Positions 16,704-25,735 of a DNA stretch of 64,000 bases are shown here, in pieces. The DNA is taken from NCBI RefSeq assembly GCF_030719295.1, contig NZ_CP120997.1, forward strand, positions 6,830,001 through 6,894,000, read 5' to 3'. Below the pieces are notes generated by a model, which searched no databases, was not told where the DNA came from, and worked only from the letters and a program-made list of their open reading frames with translations. Every line of letters begins with the position of its first letter. Within the stretch, counting starts at the first letter, position 1. The translations under genes and the position numbers were made by a program. This stretch comes from Streptomyces sp. Mut1. GTDB taxonomy: Bacteria; Actinomycetota; Actinomycetes; Streptomycetales; Streptomycetaceae.

Positions 16704-18572
16704 CTAGCCGGCCAGGCGGCGGGCCGCTTTGGCGATGTGGGTGCGGGAGATGCCCGCCGCGTCGAGCAGTTCCCCGGTGGTGCCGGACCCCGGGAGGTTC
16801 CGCCCGGCGAGGTGGGCGAAGGCGGGATGGCTGTTGGCCGAGGCGAGGGCGGAGAGCACGGCCTCGCCGATGCCGCCCTCGGGGTGATGGTCCTCGGCCA
16901 CGACGAGCGCGCCGGTCTCCTGGGCCGCGCGGGTGAGGGCGGCGATGTCGATCGGCTTGACGGAGTAGAGGTCGATGACGCGGGCGGCGATGCCCTCGTC
17001 GGCCAGCTGACCGGCGGCGGCCAGGCACTCGTGCAGGGTGACCCCGGCGCCGATGAGAGTGACCCGGTCGTCGTCGCCGTGGCGCAGCGTCTTGGAGCCG
17101 CCGACCGGGAAGGCCTCCTCGCTCCCGTAGAGCACCGGGTAGGCGCCCCGTGTGGTGCGCAGGTAGGAGATGCCGTCGAGATCGGCCATGGCCGCGGTCA
17201 GCGCCGCCGCCGAGGTGGCGTCGCTCGGGTAGAGGACGGTCGAGCCGCGTACCGAACGCATCATGGCCAGGTCCTCCACGCCCATCTGCGAGGGTCCGTC
17301 GGCACCGATCTCCACCCCGCTGTGGGTGCCGCACAGGGCCATCGTGATGTCCGAGACGGCGGCCATCCGGATGAAGTCGTGCGCCCGGGTGAGGAAGGCG
17401 GCGAACGTGGTGGCGTACGGGCGGTAGCCGCGCACGGCCATGCCCACGGCCTCGGCGATCATCTGCTGCTCGGCGATGTACGTCTGGAAGAACCGCTCGG
17501 GATACGCCTTCTTGAAGTCCTCGGAGTGCGTGGAGTTGCCGACCTCGGCGTCCAGGGCGACGACGTCGGGCCGTGCCCCGAGCGCGACCAGGGCCTTTCC
17601 GAAGGCGACCCGGGTGGCGACCTCGTCCCCCTGGTCGAAGCGCGGCAGCTCCACGGTGCCGCCGGCCTGCGGGGCGGCGGCAGCGGCCTTCGGCGGCCGG
17701 GGGCCGCTGACCCGGAGATCGCGGATGCCGCCCAGCTCCTCGACGGCGCGGTCCGCCATGTCCGAGGGCAGCGGCTTGCCGTGCCAGCCCTCCTTGTCCG
17801 CGACCTCGCTCACCCCGCGCCCCTTCACCGTCTTCGCCACGATCACGGTGGGGGCCGTGCCGTCCGCCGCGGTCTTCAGGGCCCGGTCGACCGCGGTGAG
17901 GTCGTGGCCGTCGACGACGAGGGCGCGGCAGCCGAACGCCTCCACACGGCGGGCGTAGGTGTCGGTGTTCCACTGCAACTCGGTCGGGCCGCTCTGGCCG
18001 AGGCGGTTGACGTCGATGACGGCGATGAAGTTGGCCAGTTTGTGCTGGCCGGCCTTGTCCAGGGCCTCCCACACGGACCCCTCGGTCATCTCGCTGTCCC
18101 CGCACAGCACCCACACCCGGTAGGGCTGCTTCTCCAGGTCCCGCCCGGCGAGCGCGATGCCGACGCCGTAGGCGATGCCCTGGCCGAGCGAACCGGTGGC
18201 CACGTCCACCCAGGGCAGCTCGGGCGTGGGGTGGCCCTGGAGCCGGTGGCCGAAACGGCGGTAGGTCGTCATCAGCTCCTTGTCGCTGACGGCGTCGGCC
18301 GCCTTGAACATGGCGTAGAGCAGCGGCGAGGCATGGCCCTTGGAAAAGATCAGGTGGTCGCCCGCGGGGTTGTCGGGGGCCTGCCAGTCGTAGCGCAGAT
18401 GCCGGGTCATGAGCACGGCCATCAGATCGGCCGCGGACAGACTGGAGGTGGGATGCCCGGAGCCGGCCGAGGTGCTGGCGCGCACCGAGTCCACCCGCAG
18501 CTGCTGCGCGAGCTCGAACACCTCGGTGAGTTCGCTGTCGGGACCGAGCGTGGTGGTCTGCTGGGTGGTCAT
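16704..18572 (-). CDS. tkt: Transketolase
   Basis: A 622-residue thiamine-diphosphate enzyme that moves two-carbon ketol units in the pentose phosphate pathway. GHPTSSLS and LIFSKGHASPLLYAM are substrate and cofactor contact segments; GDSEMTEGSVW is the ThDP/metal-binding GDG-like motif with Ser replacing the second Gly; the pyrimidine-binding Glu lies in YIAEQQM. The length resembles the shorter, mammalian-like transketolases rather than the roughly 700-residue main bacterial enzyme, so it may be a second isoform. ATG 18572 follows AGGAAAGG. It stands alone and is divergent from the glucanase gene. Confidence 0.9.
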   Translation of the reverse strand: MTTQQTTTLGPDSELTEVFELAQQLRVDSVRASTSAGSGHPTSSLSAADLMAVLMTRHLRYDWQAPDNPAGDHLIFSKGHASPLLYAMFKAADAVSDKELMTTYRRFGHRLQGHPTPELPWVDVATGSLGQGIAYGVGIALAGRDLEKQPYRVWVLCGDSEMTEGSVWEALDKAGQHKLANFIAVIDVNRLGQSGPTELQWNTDTYARRVEAFGCRALVVDGHDLTAVDRALKTAADGTAPTVIVAKTVKGRGVSEVADKEGWHGKPLPSDMADRAVEELGGIRDLRVSGPRPPKAAAAAPQAGGTVELPRFDQGDEVATRVAFGKALVALGARPDVVALDAEVGNSTHSEDFKKAYPERFFQTYIAEQQMIAEAVGMAVRGYRPYATTFAAFLTRAHDFIRMAAVSDITMALCGTHSGVEIGADGPSQMGVEDLAMMRSVRGSTVLYPSDATSAAALTAAMADLDGISYLRTTRGAYPVLYGSEEAFPVGGSKTLRHGDDDRVTLIGAGVTLHECLAAAGQLADEGIAARVIDLYSVKPIDIAALTRAAQETGALVVAEDHHPEGGIGEAVLSALASANSHPAFAHLAGRNLPGSGTTGELLDAAGISRTHIAKAARRLAG

Positions 18573-18744
18573 GGGACGGGCCTTTCCTGTGGGGGTGGGG
18601 CGACAGGAGACGGGTTCCCGATTCCGGCCGGTCCATCACCCCCCGGACGCGGGTTGACCTCCTTCGGCCGTGGGCCGGGAGCGGGCGCCCCGGGCTTTTC
18701 CGGCTCCGAGGGCGTTCCGCGACGCGTGGTCCGCCCTGCGCTCC

Positions 18745-18776
18745 GGTCGGCAGGTCGGCAGGTCGGCAGGTCGACC
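18745..18776. repeat. Tandem octamer GGTCGGCA x3 plus partial copy
   Basis: Three perfect copies of GGTCGGCA (18745-18752, 18753-18760, 18761-18768) are followed by the degenerate GGTCGACC. No function is apparent. Confidence 0.8.
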
Positions 18777-18826
18777 GCGGACCGACGGAGTCCGGGTCCT
18801 CATCGCCCCGTAGAGCCGCAACCGCC

Positions 18827-18888
18827 CGTTCAACAGTTGATGTCACGTCAGGGGCCGCCGCGCCGGGTTGCGGCGAATCGCGTTCAAC
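18827..18888. repeat. Direct repeats CGTTCAAC upstream of the glucanase promoter
   Basis: CGTTCAAC occurs at 18827-18834 and 18881-18888, 54 bp apart start to start, and the bases that follow are partly alike (AGTTGATGTCACGTC versus TTCTTGACGTGTC). They may bind an activator, or be chance. Confidence 0.35.
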
Positions 18889-18891
18889 TTC

Positions 18892-18921
18892 TTGACGTGT
18901 CGGCATCAACGCCGCAATCAT
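18892..18921 (+). promoter_or_regulatory. Probable glucanase promoter
   Basis: TTGACG (18892-18897) and AATCAT (18916-18921) are separated by 18 bp. The -10 is imperfect. Transcription would start about 18928, placing the palindrome at 18933-18946 immediately downstream of the start point. Confidence 0.4.
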
Positions 18922-18932
18922 CTGCTCACCCC

Positions 18933-18946
18933 AGAGAGCGCTCTCT
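18933..18946. promoter_or_regulatory. LacI-type operator AGAGAGCGCTCTCT upstream of the glucanase
   Basis: A perfect 14-bp palindrome with a central CG, the hallmark of LacI/GalR-family operators. The same core, GAGAGCGCTCTC, occurs at 36901-36916 and 37012-37023. The position between the inferred transcription start and the ribosome site suits repression. It differs from the CebR/CelR sequence TGGGAGCGCTCCCA in its outer bases. Confidence 0.65.
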
Positions 18947-18974
18947 CGGGATTTGGCGACCACGAGGAGACGCC

Positions 18975-21122
18975 ATGCACAGAAGTAGTTCCCCCAGTTC
19001 ATCCCTCTCGATGACCAACCGCAGAAGATCCCTGATCCTGGCGCTGGTCGTCACCGTTCTCGCGAGCCTGGTTCTTGCCCTGAACGGCAACACCCCCGCC
19101 AAGGCGGCGGACACCCTGCTCTCGCAGGGCAGGACGGCAACGTCATCGTCGGTCGAGAACGCCGGTACCCCCGCCTCCGCCGCGGTCGACGGCGATGCCG
19201 GCACCCGCTGGTCCAGCGCGGCGGCCGACCCGCAGTGGATCCAGGTGGACCTGGGCGCCGCCTCGTCCATCTCCCGGATCACGCTCAACTGGGAGGCCGC
19301 GTACGCGAAGGCGTTCCGGATCCAGACGTCGGCCAATGGCACCGACTGGACGAGCGTCTACTCGACCACCACAGCCACCGGTGGCAAGCAGACGCTCGAC
19401 GTGACCGGTTCGGGCCGCTACGTGCGACTGACCGGCACCCAGCGCGCCACCGCCTACGGCTACTCCCTCTGGGAGTTCCAGGTCTTCGGCGGCTCCGGCG
19501 CCACCGAGGCGGAATGCGGCAGGACCAACGCGGCGCTGAACAAGCCGGCCTCCGCCTCGTCGACCGAGAACGCCGGAACACCGGCCTCCGCAGCCGTCGA
19601 CGGCGACGCCGGCACGCGCTGGTCCAGCGCTCCCGGCGACCCGCAGTGGCTGCGGATCGACCTCGGCTCCCGCCAGACCATCTGCGGGGTCCAGCTCAGC
19701 TGGGAGGCGGCCTACGCCAAGGCGTACCAGATCCAGACCTCGACGGACGGCACCGACTGGACCACGCTGCACAGCACCACCACGGGGCCCGGCGCCACCG
19801 AGCTGATCACACTCACCGGCACCGGCCGCTACGTCCGGGTGTACAGCACGGCCCGCGCCACTGAGTACGGCATCTCCCTCTGGGAGTTCCAGGTCTTCAC
19901 CGGCGGCGGTGACGTGGACCCGGGCGGCCCGACGGATCCGCCGCCCGGCGACTCCGTCCTGCTCTCCTACGACAAGCCGGCCACCGCTTCCACGTACCAG
20001 AACGCCAACAGCTGCGTCGGCTGCACCCCGGCCAAGGCGTTCGACCACGACCCGGCCACCCGGTGGGCCACCAGTGACAGCGACGGCTGGGTCGACCCCG
20101 GCTGGATCAGCGTCGACCTGGGCGCCACAGCCCACATCACGCAGGTCGTGCTGCAGTGGGACCCGGCGTACGCGACGGCCTACCAGATCCAGACGTCACC
20201 CGACGGCACCAACTGGACGAGCGTCTACTCCACCACCACCGGCAAGGGGTTCAAGGAGACCCTGAACGTCGACGGCGACGGCCGCTACGTGCGGATGTAC
20301 GGGACCGCGCGCAGCAACGGCTACGGCTACTCGCTGTGGGGCTTCGACGTGTACGGCACGGGCGGCGACCCGACGCCGCCGCCCGCCGCGCCGCCCGCGC
20401 CCCACAACCCGCCGCAGCTCGTCTGGAGCGACGAGTTCAACGGTCCGGCGGGCACCAAGCCCGACACGGGGAAGTGGACGCAGGACCCCGGCAACGGCCA
20501 GAACGGCGAGCTGGAGACCTACACCAACGGTGACAACACCAACATGGACGGCGAGGGCAACCTCGTCATCGAAGCCAGGAGGGAGGCCGACGGCTCGTAC
20601 ACCTCGGGCCGCATCAACACCTCGAACCACCTCAACTTCGCCTACGGCCACGTCGAGGCCCGGATCAAGGTGAGCGGCACGCAGGGTCTGTGGCCCGCGT
20701 TCTGGATGCTCGGATCCAACTTCAACACCGGCACACCGTGGCCGAACTCGGGTGAGATCGACATCATGGAGCACGTCGGCAGCGTCGCCGACTCGGTGTA
20801 CTCCACGCTGCACGCGCCCGCCTACTACGGCGGCAACGGCTACGGGGAGCCGTACACCCTGGCGGGCAAGGACTTCGCCTCCGACTTCCACGTCTACGCC
20901 GTTGACTGGGATGCCGACCACATGACGTTCTCCGTCGACGGCAACGCCTTCTTCACGGCGGACAAGGCGACGGTGGAGGCGACCCAGGGCCCCTGGGTCT
21001 ACGACCACCCCTTCTACATCATCCTGAACAACGCGGTGGGCGGTGACTGGCCCGGATCCCCGGACGCCTCGACCGTCTTCCCGCAGCGGATGCTGATCGA
21101 CTACGTGCGGGTCTCGCAGTGA
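18975..21122 (+). CDS. Secreted GH16 endo-beta-1,3-glucanase with three F5/8 type C (discoidin-like) modules
   Basis: A 715-residue exported enzyme. Residues 1-46 form a signal peptide (basic NRRRS, hydrophobic core LILALVVTVLASLVLAL, cleavage near AKA/AD). Three carbohydrate-binding discoidin-like modules follow (about 47-177, 185-318 and 328-463), joined by Gly/Asp/Pro-rich linkers; the first two are near copies. The C-terminal GH16 domain (about 478-715) has the catalytic signature EIDIME, with nucleophile Glu594 and acid/base Glu599 by family analogy, plus WPAFWMLG. The substrate is most likely laminarin or fungal beta-1,3-glucan. ATG 18975 follows GAGGAGA. The upstream palindrome suggests LacI-type control shared with the DUF1996/sugar-import locus. 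Confidence 0.9.
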   Translation: MHRSSSPSSSLSMTNRRRSLILALVVTVLASLVLALNGNTPAKAADTLLSQGRTATSSSVENAGTPASAAVDGDAGTRWSSAAADPQWIQVDLGAASSISRITLNWEAAYAKAFRIQTSANGTDWTSVYSTTTATGGKQTLDVTGSGRYVRLTGTQRATAYGYSLWEFQVFGGSGATEAECGRTNAALNKPASASSTENAGTPASAAVDGDAGTRWSSAPGDPQWLRIDLGSRQTICGVQLSWEAAYAKAYQIQTSTDGTDWTTLHSTTTGPGATELITLTGTGRYVRVYSTARATEYGISLWEFQVFTGGGDVDPGGPTDPPPGDSVLLSYDKPATASTYQNANSCVGCTPAKAFDHDPATRWATSDSDGWVDPGWISVDLGATAHITQVVLQWDPAYATAYQIQTSPDGTNWTSVYSTTTGKGFKETLNVDGDGRYVRMYGTARSNGYGYSLWGFDVYGTGGDPTPPPAAPPAPHNPPQLVWSDEFNGPAGTKPDTGKWTQDPGNGQNGELETYTNGDNTNMDGEGNLVIEARREADGSYTSGRINTSNHLNFAYGHVEARIKVSGTQGLWPAFWMLGSNFNTGTPWPNSGEIDIMEHVGSVADSVYSTLHAPAYYGGNGYGEPYTLAGKDFASDFHVYAVDWDADHMTFSVDGNAFFTADKATVEATQGPWVYDHPFYIILNNAVGGDWPGSPDASTVFPQRMLIDYVRVSQ

Positions 21123-21191
21123 CAGGCGCGGCAGCACACCGGCGGTAATGAACGGGTGACGCGTCATGGCGCGTCGTCAGGGAGTGATGGT

Positions 21192-21222
21192 GCCCGCACA
21201 CGGTCTCCCGCCGTGTGCGGGC
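21192..21222. terminator. Bidirectional hairpin between the glucanase and DUF6204 genes
   Basis: GCCCGCACACGG (21192-21203) pairs with CCGTGTGCGGGC (21211-21222), 12 bp with a 7-nt loop, between convergent stop codons at 21122 and 21224. Confidence 0.7.
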
Positions 21223-21223
21223 G

Positions 21224-21562
21224 TCACCGCCGCCCCTTGTAGTTGATTTTCATCGTGTCCATGTCGGTGGCCGTGGACCGAAGCCCGCCGTGTCCGTACC
21301 CCGCCCTCCCGAGCGTCGTCTGCGCCCGGTCCTCGGCGATCGCGGACGCCATCTCCTCGCCGTCCTCGGCGTCCGAGACGACCACGTACCGGAAGCTGAA
21401 GTGCTTGAGCGCCCGGTCGTAGGTCAGCGAGCCCTCCTCGGTGAACTGCATCGCGGCGAGGCCGTGCTCCTCCACCTCGGCGAGCAGCCGCTCGCGCGCC
21501 GCGTCCGTCAGCCCCTCCCACGTGCCGCGCACGATCACCCGGTACGTGTGCTGCGTGCTCAT
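21224..21562 (-). CDS. DUF6204 family protein
   Basis: A 112-residue protein starting MSTQHTYRVIVRGTWEGLTD and containing FSFRYVVVSDAEDGEEMA; I recognise this as the small DUF6204-type family common in Streptomyces, with no known function. It has no signal peptide or membrane helix and looks like a compact alpha/beta, ferredoxin-like domain. ATG 21562 was chosen because the family begins with this sequence; the ribosome site is weak. It is transcribed toward the glucanase gene and appears independent of it. Confidence 0.75.
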   Translation of the reverse strand: MSTQHTYRVIVRGTWEGLTDAARERLLAEVEEHGLAAMQFTEEGSLTYDRALKHFSFRYVVVSDAEDGEEMASAIAEDRAQTTLGRAGYGHGGLRSTATDMDTMKINYKGRR

Positions 21563-21776
21563 GTGTTCCGCCGTTCCTCTCGCCTGCCGCGTTCGTGTCG
21601 GATGCGAGCGTACGGGGCCGGGAGCGAGGCGGAAACGGAATTCCGGGCGGGCGGCGGCCGGGCCCTTTGCCGAAGAGTGACGCCTGGGACCCTGGTCCGG
21701 GCGGCGGCAGGCGTGTTCCATGGTCATCGGGGGGCGCCCGGACCTGTGGCGGCCCGCGCGAGTGAGCGAGGTTGCC

Positions 21777-23744
21777 TTGGCCACCACCGTACGACGTGCC
21801 GTACTGACCCTGCCCGCCGCGGCGACGGGACCGGAGAACCCGCTGCCCGCGCTGCGGCCCCTGGACGAGACGCATGTCATCGACGACGGGGACCGGGCCG
21901 GGCTCCCGCGCGACATGGCCCGCCAGCTCGGCCACACGCCCCTGGCCACCGTCCTGCCCGTCCGCACCCTCGACGGCTACGGGCGCGAACGCACCCCCAC
22001 GGACCTCGAAGCGATCGTCATCGAGAACGACCACCTGCGCGTCACGGTGCTCCCCGGACTCGGCGGCCGTATCCACTCCCTCGTCCACAAACCGGCCGGC
22101 CGCGGCCTCGTCTACGCCAACCCCGTCCTCCAGCCCGCCGACTTCGCGCTCAACGGCGCCTGGTTCTCCGGCGGCATCGAGTGGAACATCGGCGCCACCG
22201 GCCACACCACCCTCTCCTGCGCCCCCGTGCACGCGGCCCGCGTCCCGGCGCCCGACGGCGGCGAGATGGTCCGGCTCTGGGAGTGGGAACGGCTGCGCGA
22301 CCTGCCGTTCCAGGTCGACCTGTGGCTGCCCGACGACTCCGCGTTCCTGCACGTCGGCGTACGGATACGCAACCCGCACGAGCAGCCCGCACCCGTCTAC
22401 TGGTGGTCCAACATCGCCGTCCCCGAGGGCGAACGCACCCGCGTCGTCGCCCCGGCCGACGAGGCCTGGCACTTCGGGTACGAGCGGACACTGACCCGGG
22501 TCCCGGTCCCGGAGACCGGCGGCACCGACCGCACCTACCCGCTGCGCAGCGCCTACCCCGCCGACTACTTCTACGAGGTGCCCGAGGGCGCCCGCCGCTG
22601 GATCGCGTCCCTGGACGAGCACGGCCACGGACTCGTCCAGACCTCCACCGACCTGCTGCGCGGCCGCAAGCTGTTCCTCTGGGGCAGCGGCCCCGGCGGC
22701 CGGCGCTGGCAGGACTGGCTCACCGAACCCGGCACCGGCGGCTACGCCGAGATCCAGGCCGGCCTCGCCCGCACCCAGCTGGAGCACATACCGCTGGAGC
22801 CGGGCGGCGAGTTCAGCTGGCTGGAGTCGTACGGGCCGCTGGCCGCCGACCCCGCGATCGTGCACGGCAACGACTGGGCGGCGGCCCGCGCCGAGACCGA
22901 ACAGCGGCTCGCCGACGTCCTGCCGCGCGCCGACGTGGACGCCGCGTACGCCGCCTGGCGCGCCCGCGCCGACACGGAACCGGGCGAGAGCCTCGCCACC
23001 GGCTCCGGCTGGGGCGCCCTGGAGGTGCGGCGCGGCCGCTACAAGCTGCCCGGCACGCCGTTCGCCGACTCCACGCTCGGGGAGCAGCAGGCCCCCTGGC
23101 TGGAGCTGCTGGAGCAGGGCACCCTCCCCGGACCGTCCGAGGCCGCCCCGCCGGGCCCCACCCTGGTCTCCTGGCACTGGCGCGACATGCTGGAGACGGC
23201 CCCCGCCGAACCGCTCACCGAATACCATCTCGGCGTCGCCCAGTGGCACGCCGACGACCGCGCCCAGGCGGTCCGCAGCTGGGAACGCGGCCTGGCCACC
23301 GCCTCGTCCCGCTGGCCGCTGCTGCGCTGCCTGGCCGTCGCCGCCCAGGAGAGCGGCCAGCGCGAGCGGGCGGCGGACCACTACACGGAGGCGTTCGACG
23401 GCCTGTGCGCGGAGCGCGGCGACGGCGAGGCATGGACCGCCGCCACCGCGGCCCTCGGCCGGGAGACGATCGAGGCGCTCCTCACGGCGGGCCGGGCCGA
23501 GGCCGCCCGCGCGGTGTGGGCGGGACTGCCGCCGGAGATCCGGGCGCGGGGCCGCTTCCGTCTGCTGGAGGCCCGGCTGCTCATCGCGGAGGGCCGGACC
23601 GGGGACGCGAAGGCCCTGTTCGACGCCGGCTTCGAGGTCGCCGACCTGCGCGAGGGGGCGGAGGTGCTGGAGGAGATGTGGCACCGGCTCACGGACGAAC
23701 CCCTGCCGGACCTGTACAACTACCGGATGCGCCCGAGGGCCTGA
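21777..23744 (+). CDS. DUF5107 (galactose-mutarotase-like) protein with C-terminal TPRs
   Basis: A 655-residue protein. Residues about 77-353 form a beta-sandwich of the DUF5107/aldose-epimerase-like type: the segments TVLPGLGGRIHSL and NGAWFSGGIEWNIGATGHT are characteristic and probably line a carbohydrate-binding cleft. Residues about 470-640 are helical repeats of TPR type (EYHLGVAQWHADDRAQAV). Such proteins occur in sugar and sugar-phosphonate loci, and a role in carbohydrate recognition or epimerisation is an inference. TTG at 21777 is chosen because the family starts MATTVRR; GCGAGG lies just upstream, and GTG 21762 is an alternative. It is probably cytosolic. Confidence 0.8.
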   Translation: MATTVRRAVLTLPAAATGPENPLPALRPLDETHVIDDGDRAGLPRDMARQLGHTPLATVLPVRTLDGYGRERTPTDLEAIVIENDHLRVTVLPGLGGRIHSLVHKPAGRGLVYANPVLQPADFALNGAWFSGGIEWNIGATGHTTLSCAPVHAARVPAPDGGEMVRLWEWERLRDLPFQVDLWLPDDSAFLHVGVRIRNPHEQPAPVYWWSNIAVPEGERTRVVAPADEAWHFGYERTLTRVPVPETGGTDRTYPLRSAYPADYFYEVPEGARRWIASLDEHGHGLVQTSTDLLRGRKLFLWGSGPGGRRWQDWLTEPGTGGYAEIQAGLARTQLEHIPLEPGGEFSWLESYGPLAADPAIVHGNDWAAARAETEQRLADVLPRADVDAAYAAWRARADTEPGESLATGSGWGALEVRRGRYKLPGTPFADSTLGEQQAPWLELLEQGTLPGPSEAAPPGPTLVSWHWRDMLETAPAEPLTEYHLGVAQWHADDRAQAVRSWERGLATASSRWPLLRCLAVAAQESGQRERAADHYTEAFDGLCAERGDGEAWTAATAALGRETIEALLTAGRAEAARAVWAGLPPEIRARGRFRLLEARLLIAEGRTGDAKALFDAGFEVADLREGAEVLEEMWHRLTDEPLPDLYNYRMRPRA

Positions 23745-23787
23745 CGGCACGACGGCACGACGGTACGAGGAACAGGAGCATCGCTAC

Positions 23788-24336
23788 ATGATCGTCTGGA
23801 TCAACGGGGCCTTCGGCAGCGGCAAGACCACCCTGGTCACGGAGCTGACCCGCAGACTGCCGGGCGCCCTGGTCTACGACCCGGAGCACGTCGGCTTCCT
23901 GCTGCGGCGGATCGTGGAGGTCCCCGACGGCGACTTCCAGAACATCCCGCTCTGGCGCAAGCAGGTGGCGTCGCTGGCGCGGGGGCTGGTCGAGGAGTAC
24001 GGGCGGCCGGTGCTGGCACCGATGACCGTGGTCCGCCGGCAGTACGCCGACGAGATCTTCGACGCTCTGGACCGGGCGGGCGTGCCGGTCCATCACTTCT
24101 TCCTCGACGTGCCCGCCCGGGTCCTCGAACAGCGTCTGGACGACCGGGTGGTGGTGCCCGGCGATCCGGAGCGCGACGAGGCCGCGCGGCGCTGGGGGAA
24201 GGCGCGGATCGCCGAGTGCGTGGCGGCGGTCGGCAGCCTGCGGGAGGACACGGTGGTACTGGACGGTGAGCTGCCCACCCGCGAGCTGGCCGGCCTGGTG
24301 CTGGAGCGGACCGGCCTGGCCGGGGCCGTGGTCTGA
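23788..24336 (+). CDS. AAA/P-loop kinase-like protein, TmrB-like
   Basis: A 182-residue P-loop protein with Walker A GAFGSGKTT at residues 7-15. The overall organisation (MIVWINGAFGSGKTTLVTEL, then a segment around YDPEHVGFLLRRI) resembles Bacillus TmrB, which gives tunicamycin resistance by binding the drug, and related small-molecule kinases. No lid motif identifies the substrate. ATG 23788 follows AGGAACAGGAG. It lies 43 bp after the DUF5107 gene and may be co-transcribed with it; it converges with the VOC gene 10 bp away. Confidence 0.75.
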   Translation: MIVWINGAFGSGKTTLVTELTRRLPGALVYDPEHVGFLLRRIVEVPDGDFQNIPLWRKQVASLARGLVEEYGRPVLAPMTVVRRQYADEIFDALDRAGVPVHHFFLDVPARVLEQRLDDRVVVPGDPERDEAARRWGKARIAECVAAVGSLREDTVVLDGELPTRELAGLVLERTGLAGAVV

Positions 24337-24346
24337 GGGTCGCGGC

Positions 24347-24700
24347 TCAGCCGGGCAGGTGGCGGTCGACGTACTCGAAGACCGATCCGTCCGGGTGGAC
24401 GGCGATCAGGTTGCGGCCGACCGGGGTCGGGACGGGGCCCGCGATGACGCGGGCGCCGACCCGGGTCAGGGAGTCGTGCGCCTCGTCGACGTTCTTCACG
24501 GCGATCGTCGCCGTCACCTTGCGCAGGATCTCCAGTTCCGGCTCGGGCCCGCTCATCAGCAGGAAGCAGCCGATGGCGGCGACGGAGACCCCGCCGCGCT
24601 CGAAGCGCAGGGCCTGACCGCCCGTGAGCTCCTCGTAGAAGGCCACCGCGGCCTCCAGGTCGGCGACGCAGATACGCAGCGTGGTTCCCAGGATTTCCAT
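24347..24700 (-). CDS. VOC (glyoxalase/bleomycin-resistance fold) protein
   Basis: A 117-residue protein with two beta-alpha-beta-beta-beta modules: the first opens LGTTLRICVADLEAAVAFYE and the second contains HPDGSVFEYVDRH, which carries the typical metal Glu. It could be a glyoxalase-like enzyme or an antibiotic-binding protein; the sequence does not decide. ATG 24700 is preferred over GTG 24706 because a -10 hexamer (TACCCT) lies exactly 7 nt before it, indicating a leaderless transcript. It converges on the TmrB-like gene. Confidence 0.82.
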   Translation of the reverse strand: MEILGTTLRICVADLEAAVAFYEELTGGQALRFERGGVSVAAIGCFLLMSGPEPELEILRKVTATIAVKNVDEAHDSLTRVGARVIAGPVPTPVGRNLIAVHPDGSVFEYVDRHLPG

Positions 24701-24707
24701 GCCCACC

Positions 24708-24713
24708 AGGGTA
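24708..24713 (-). promoter_or_regulatory. -10 element of the VOC gene (leaderless)
   Basis: On the minus strand TACCCT is followed by GGTGGGC and the ATG at 24700. The 7-nt gap places the transcription start at or next to the start codon. Confidence 0.45.
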
Positions 24714-24803
24714 GTTGGCGGGCCGGCGCCACGTGATCGATTCGGGCGGGCGAATCGCCGCAGCGGCCCCGGGCCCGTGCGTGCCGGGCCCGGGGCGGTG
24801 CGC

Positions 24804-25613
24804 TCAGGCGCGGCAGAGCACCTCGCCGTGCGGGACCATGAACCAGCCGTCGCCCTGCTCGCCCCACCGGCGCCACGCCTCGGCGATCTCCGCCAGCCGC
24901 TCCGCCGTCGCGTGCCCGCCGTCCACCGCGCGCGCCGCGTACGCCGAGCCGACGGTGCGGTCGGCCCACAGGCCGCTCCACCACGCCCGGCTCTCCGGGG
25001 TGGCGAAGCACCAGGAGCCCGCCGTCGGCGTGATGTCGGTGAACCCCGCCTGCCGGGCCCAGGACAGCAGCCGGCGTCCGGCGTCCGGCTCGCCGCCGTT
25101 GGCGCGGGCCACCCGTCCGTACAGCTCCTGCCAGTGGTCCAGCCCCGGTGACTCGGGGAACCAGGTCATCGCGGCGTAGTCGCTGTCGCGCGCCGCGACG
25201 ACGCCCCCGGGGCGGCAGACCCGGCGCATCTCGCGCAGCGCCCGCACCGGGTCGCCCACGTGCTGGAGGACCTGATGGGCGTGGACCACGTCGAAGGAGT
25301 CGTCGGGGTAGTCCAGGGCGTGTACGTCCGCGACCGCGAACCCGACGTTGTCCAAACCGCGTTCGGCGGCGGCCGCGGCCGCCTGGCCCAGGATCTCGTC
25401 GGTGGTGTCCAGCCCCGTCACCCGGCCCGGGGCGACCCGTTCGGCCAGGTCGGCGGTGATGGTGCCGGGGCCGCAGCCGACGTCCAGCACGCTCAGGCCC
25501 GGACGGAGTTCGCCGATGAGGTAGGCCGCGGAATTCTCGGCGGTGCGCCACCGGTGCGAACGCAGCACCGACTCGTGGTGGCCGTGGGTGTAGACGGCGG
25601 TCTCCTTCGGCAT
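24804..25613 (-). CDS. Class I SAM methyltransferase (UbiE-like)
   Basis: A 269-residue methyltransferase. Motif I is VLDVGCGPGTI, followed by VTGLDTTDEIL (motif II) and the post-motif FDVVHAHQVLQHVGDP, which is typical of UbiE/COQ5-like enzymes acting on small lipophilic acceptors. The C-terminal region (SWCFATPESRAWWSG) is shared with a common actinobacterial methyltransferase group of unknown substrate. ATG 25613 is chosen; GAGAGAGGA lies about 10 nt upstream. It has no operon partner. Confidence 0.85.
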   Translation of the reverse strand: MPKETAVYTHGHHESVLRSHRWRTAENSAAYLIGELRPGLSVLDVGCGPGTITADLAERVAPGRVTGLDTTDEILGQAAAAAAERGLDNVGFAVADVHALDYPDDSFDVVHAHQVLQHVGDPVRALREMRRVCRPGGVVAARDSDYAAMTWFPESPGLDHWQELYGRVARANGGEPDAGRRLLSWARQAGFTDITPTAGSWCFATPESRAWWSGLWADRTVGSAYAARAVDGGHATAERLAEIAEAWRRWGEQGDGWFMVPHGEVLCRA

Positions 25614-25735
25614 GGCCGTGCATCCTCTCTCGAAACGCGAACCGCGAAATCGCTGATCGGTAGGACCACCGTAGACCTTGCCGCCGAATAATGAGATGGG
25701 AATCTTGCGATGTGGACAGCGCTGGGCCATGCGAA

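Larger units (their letters stand above)
18573..18974. other. 402-bp intergenic region between transketolase and glucanase genes
   Basis: Non-coding as far as I can see. It contains three tandem GGTCGGCA octamers (18745-18768), two direct copies of CGTTCAAC (18827 and 18881), a probable glucanase promoter and the AGAGAGCGCTCTCT palindrome just before the glucanase ribosome site. The A/T content rises from about 18825 onwards, consistent with the promoter being there. Confidence 0.6.

Noticed and set aside
21177..23750. Long antisense open frame (857 codons) opposite the DUF5107 gene
   Set aside because: Gly/Arg/Val-rich shadow without motifs; it also runs over the DUF6204 gene and its terminator.
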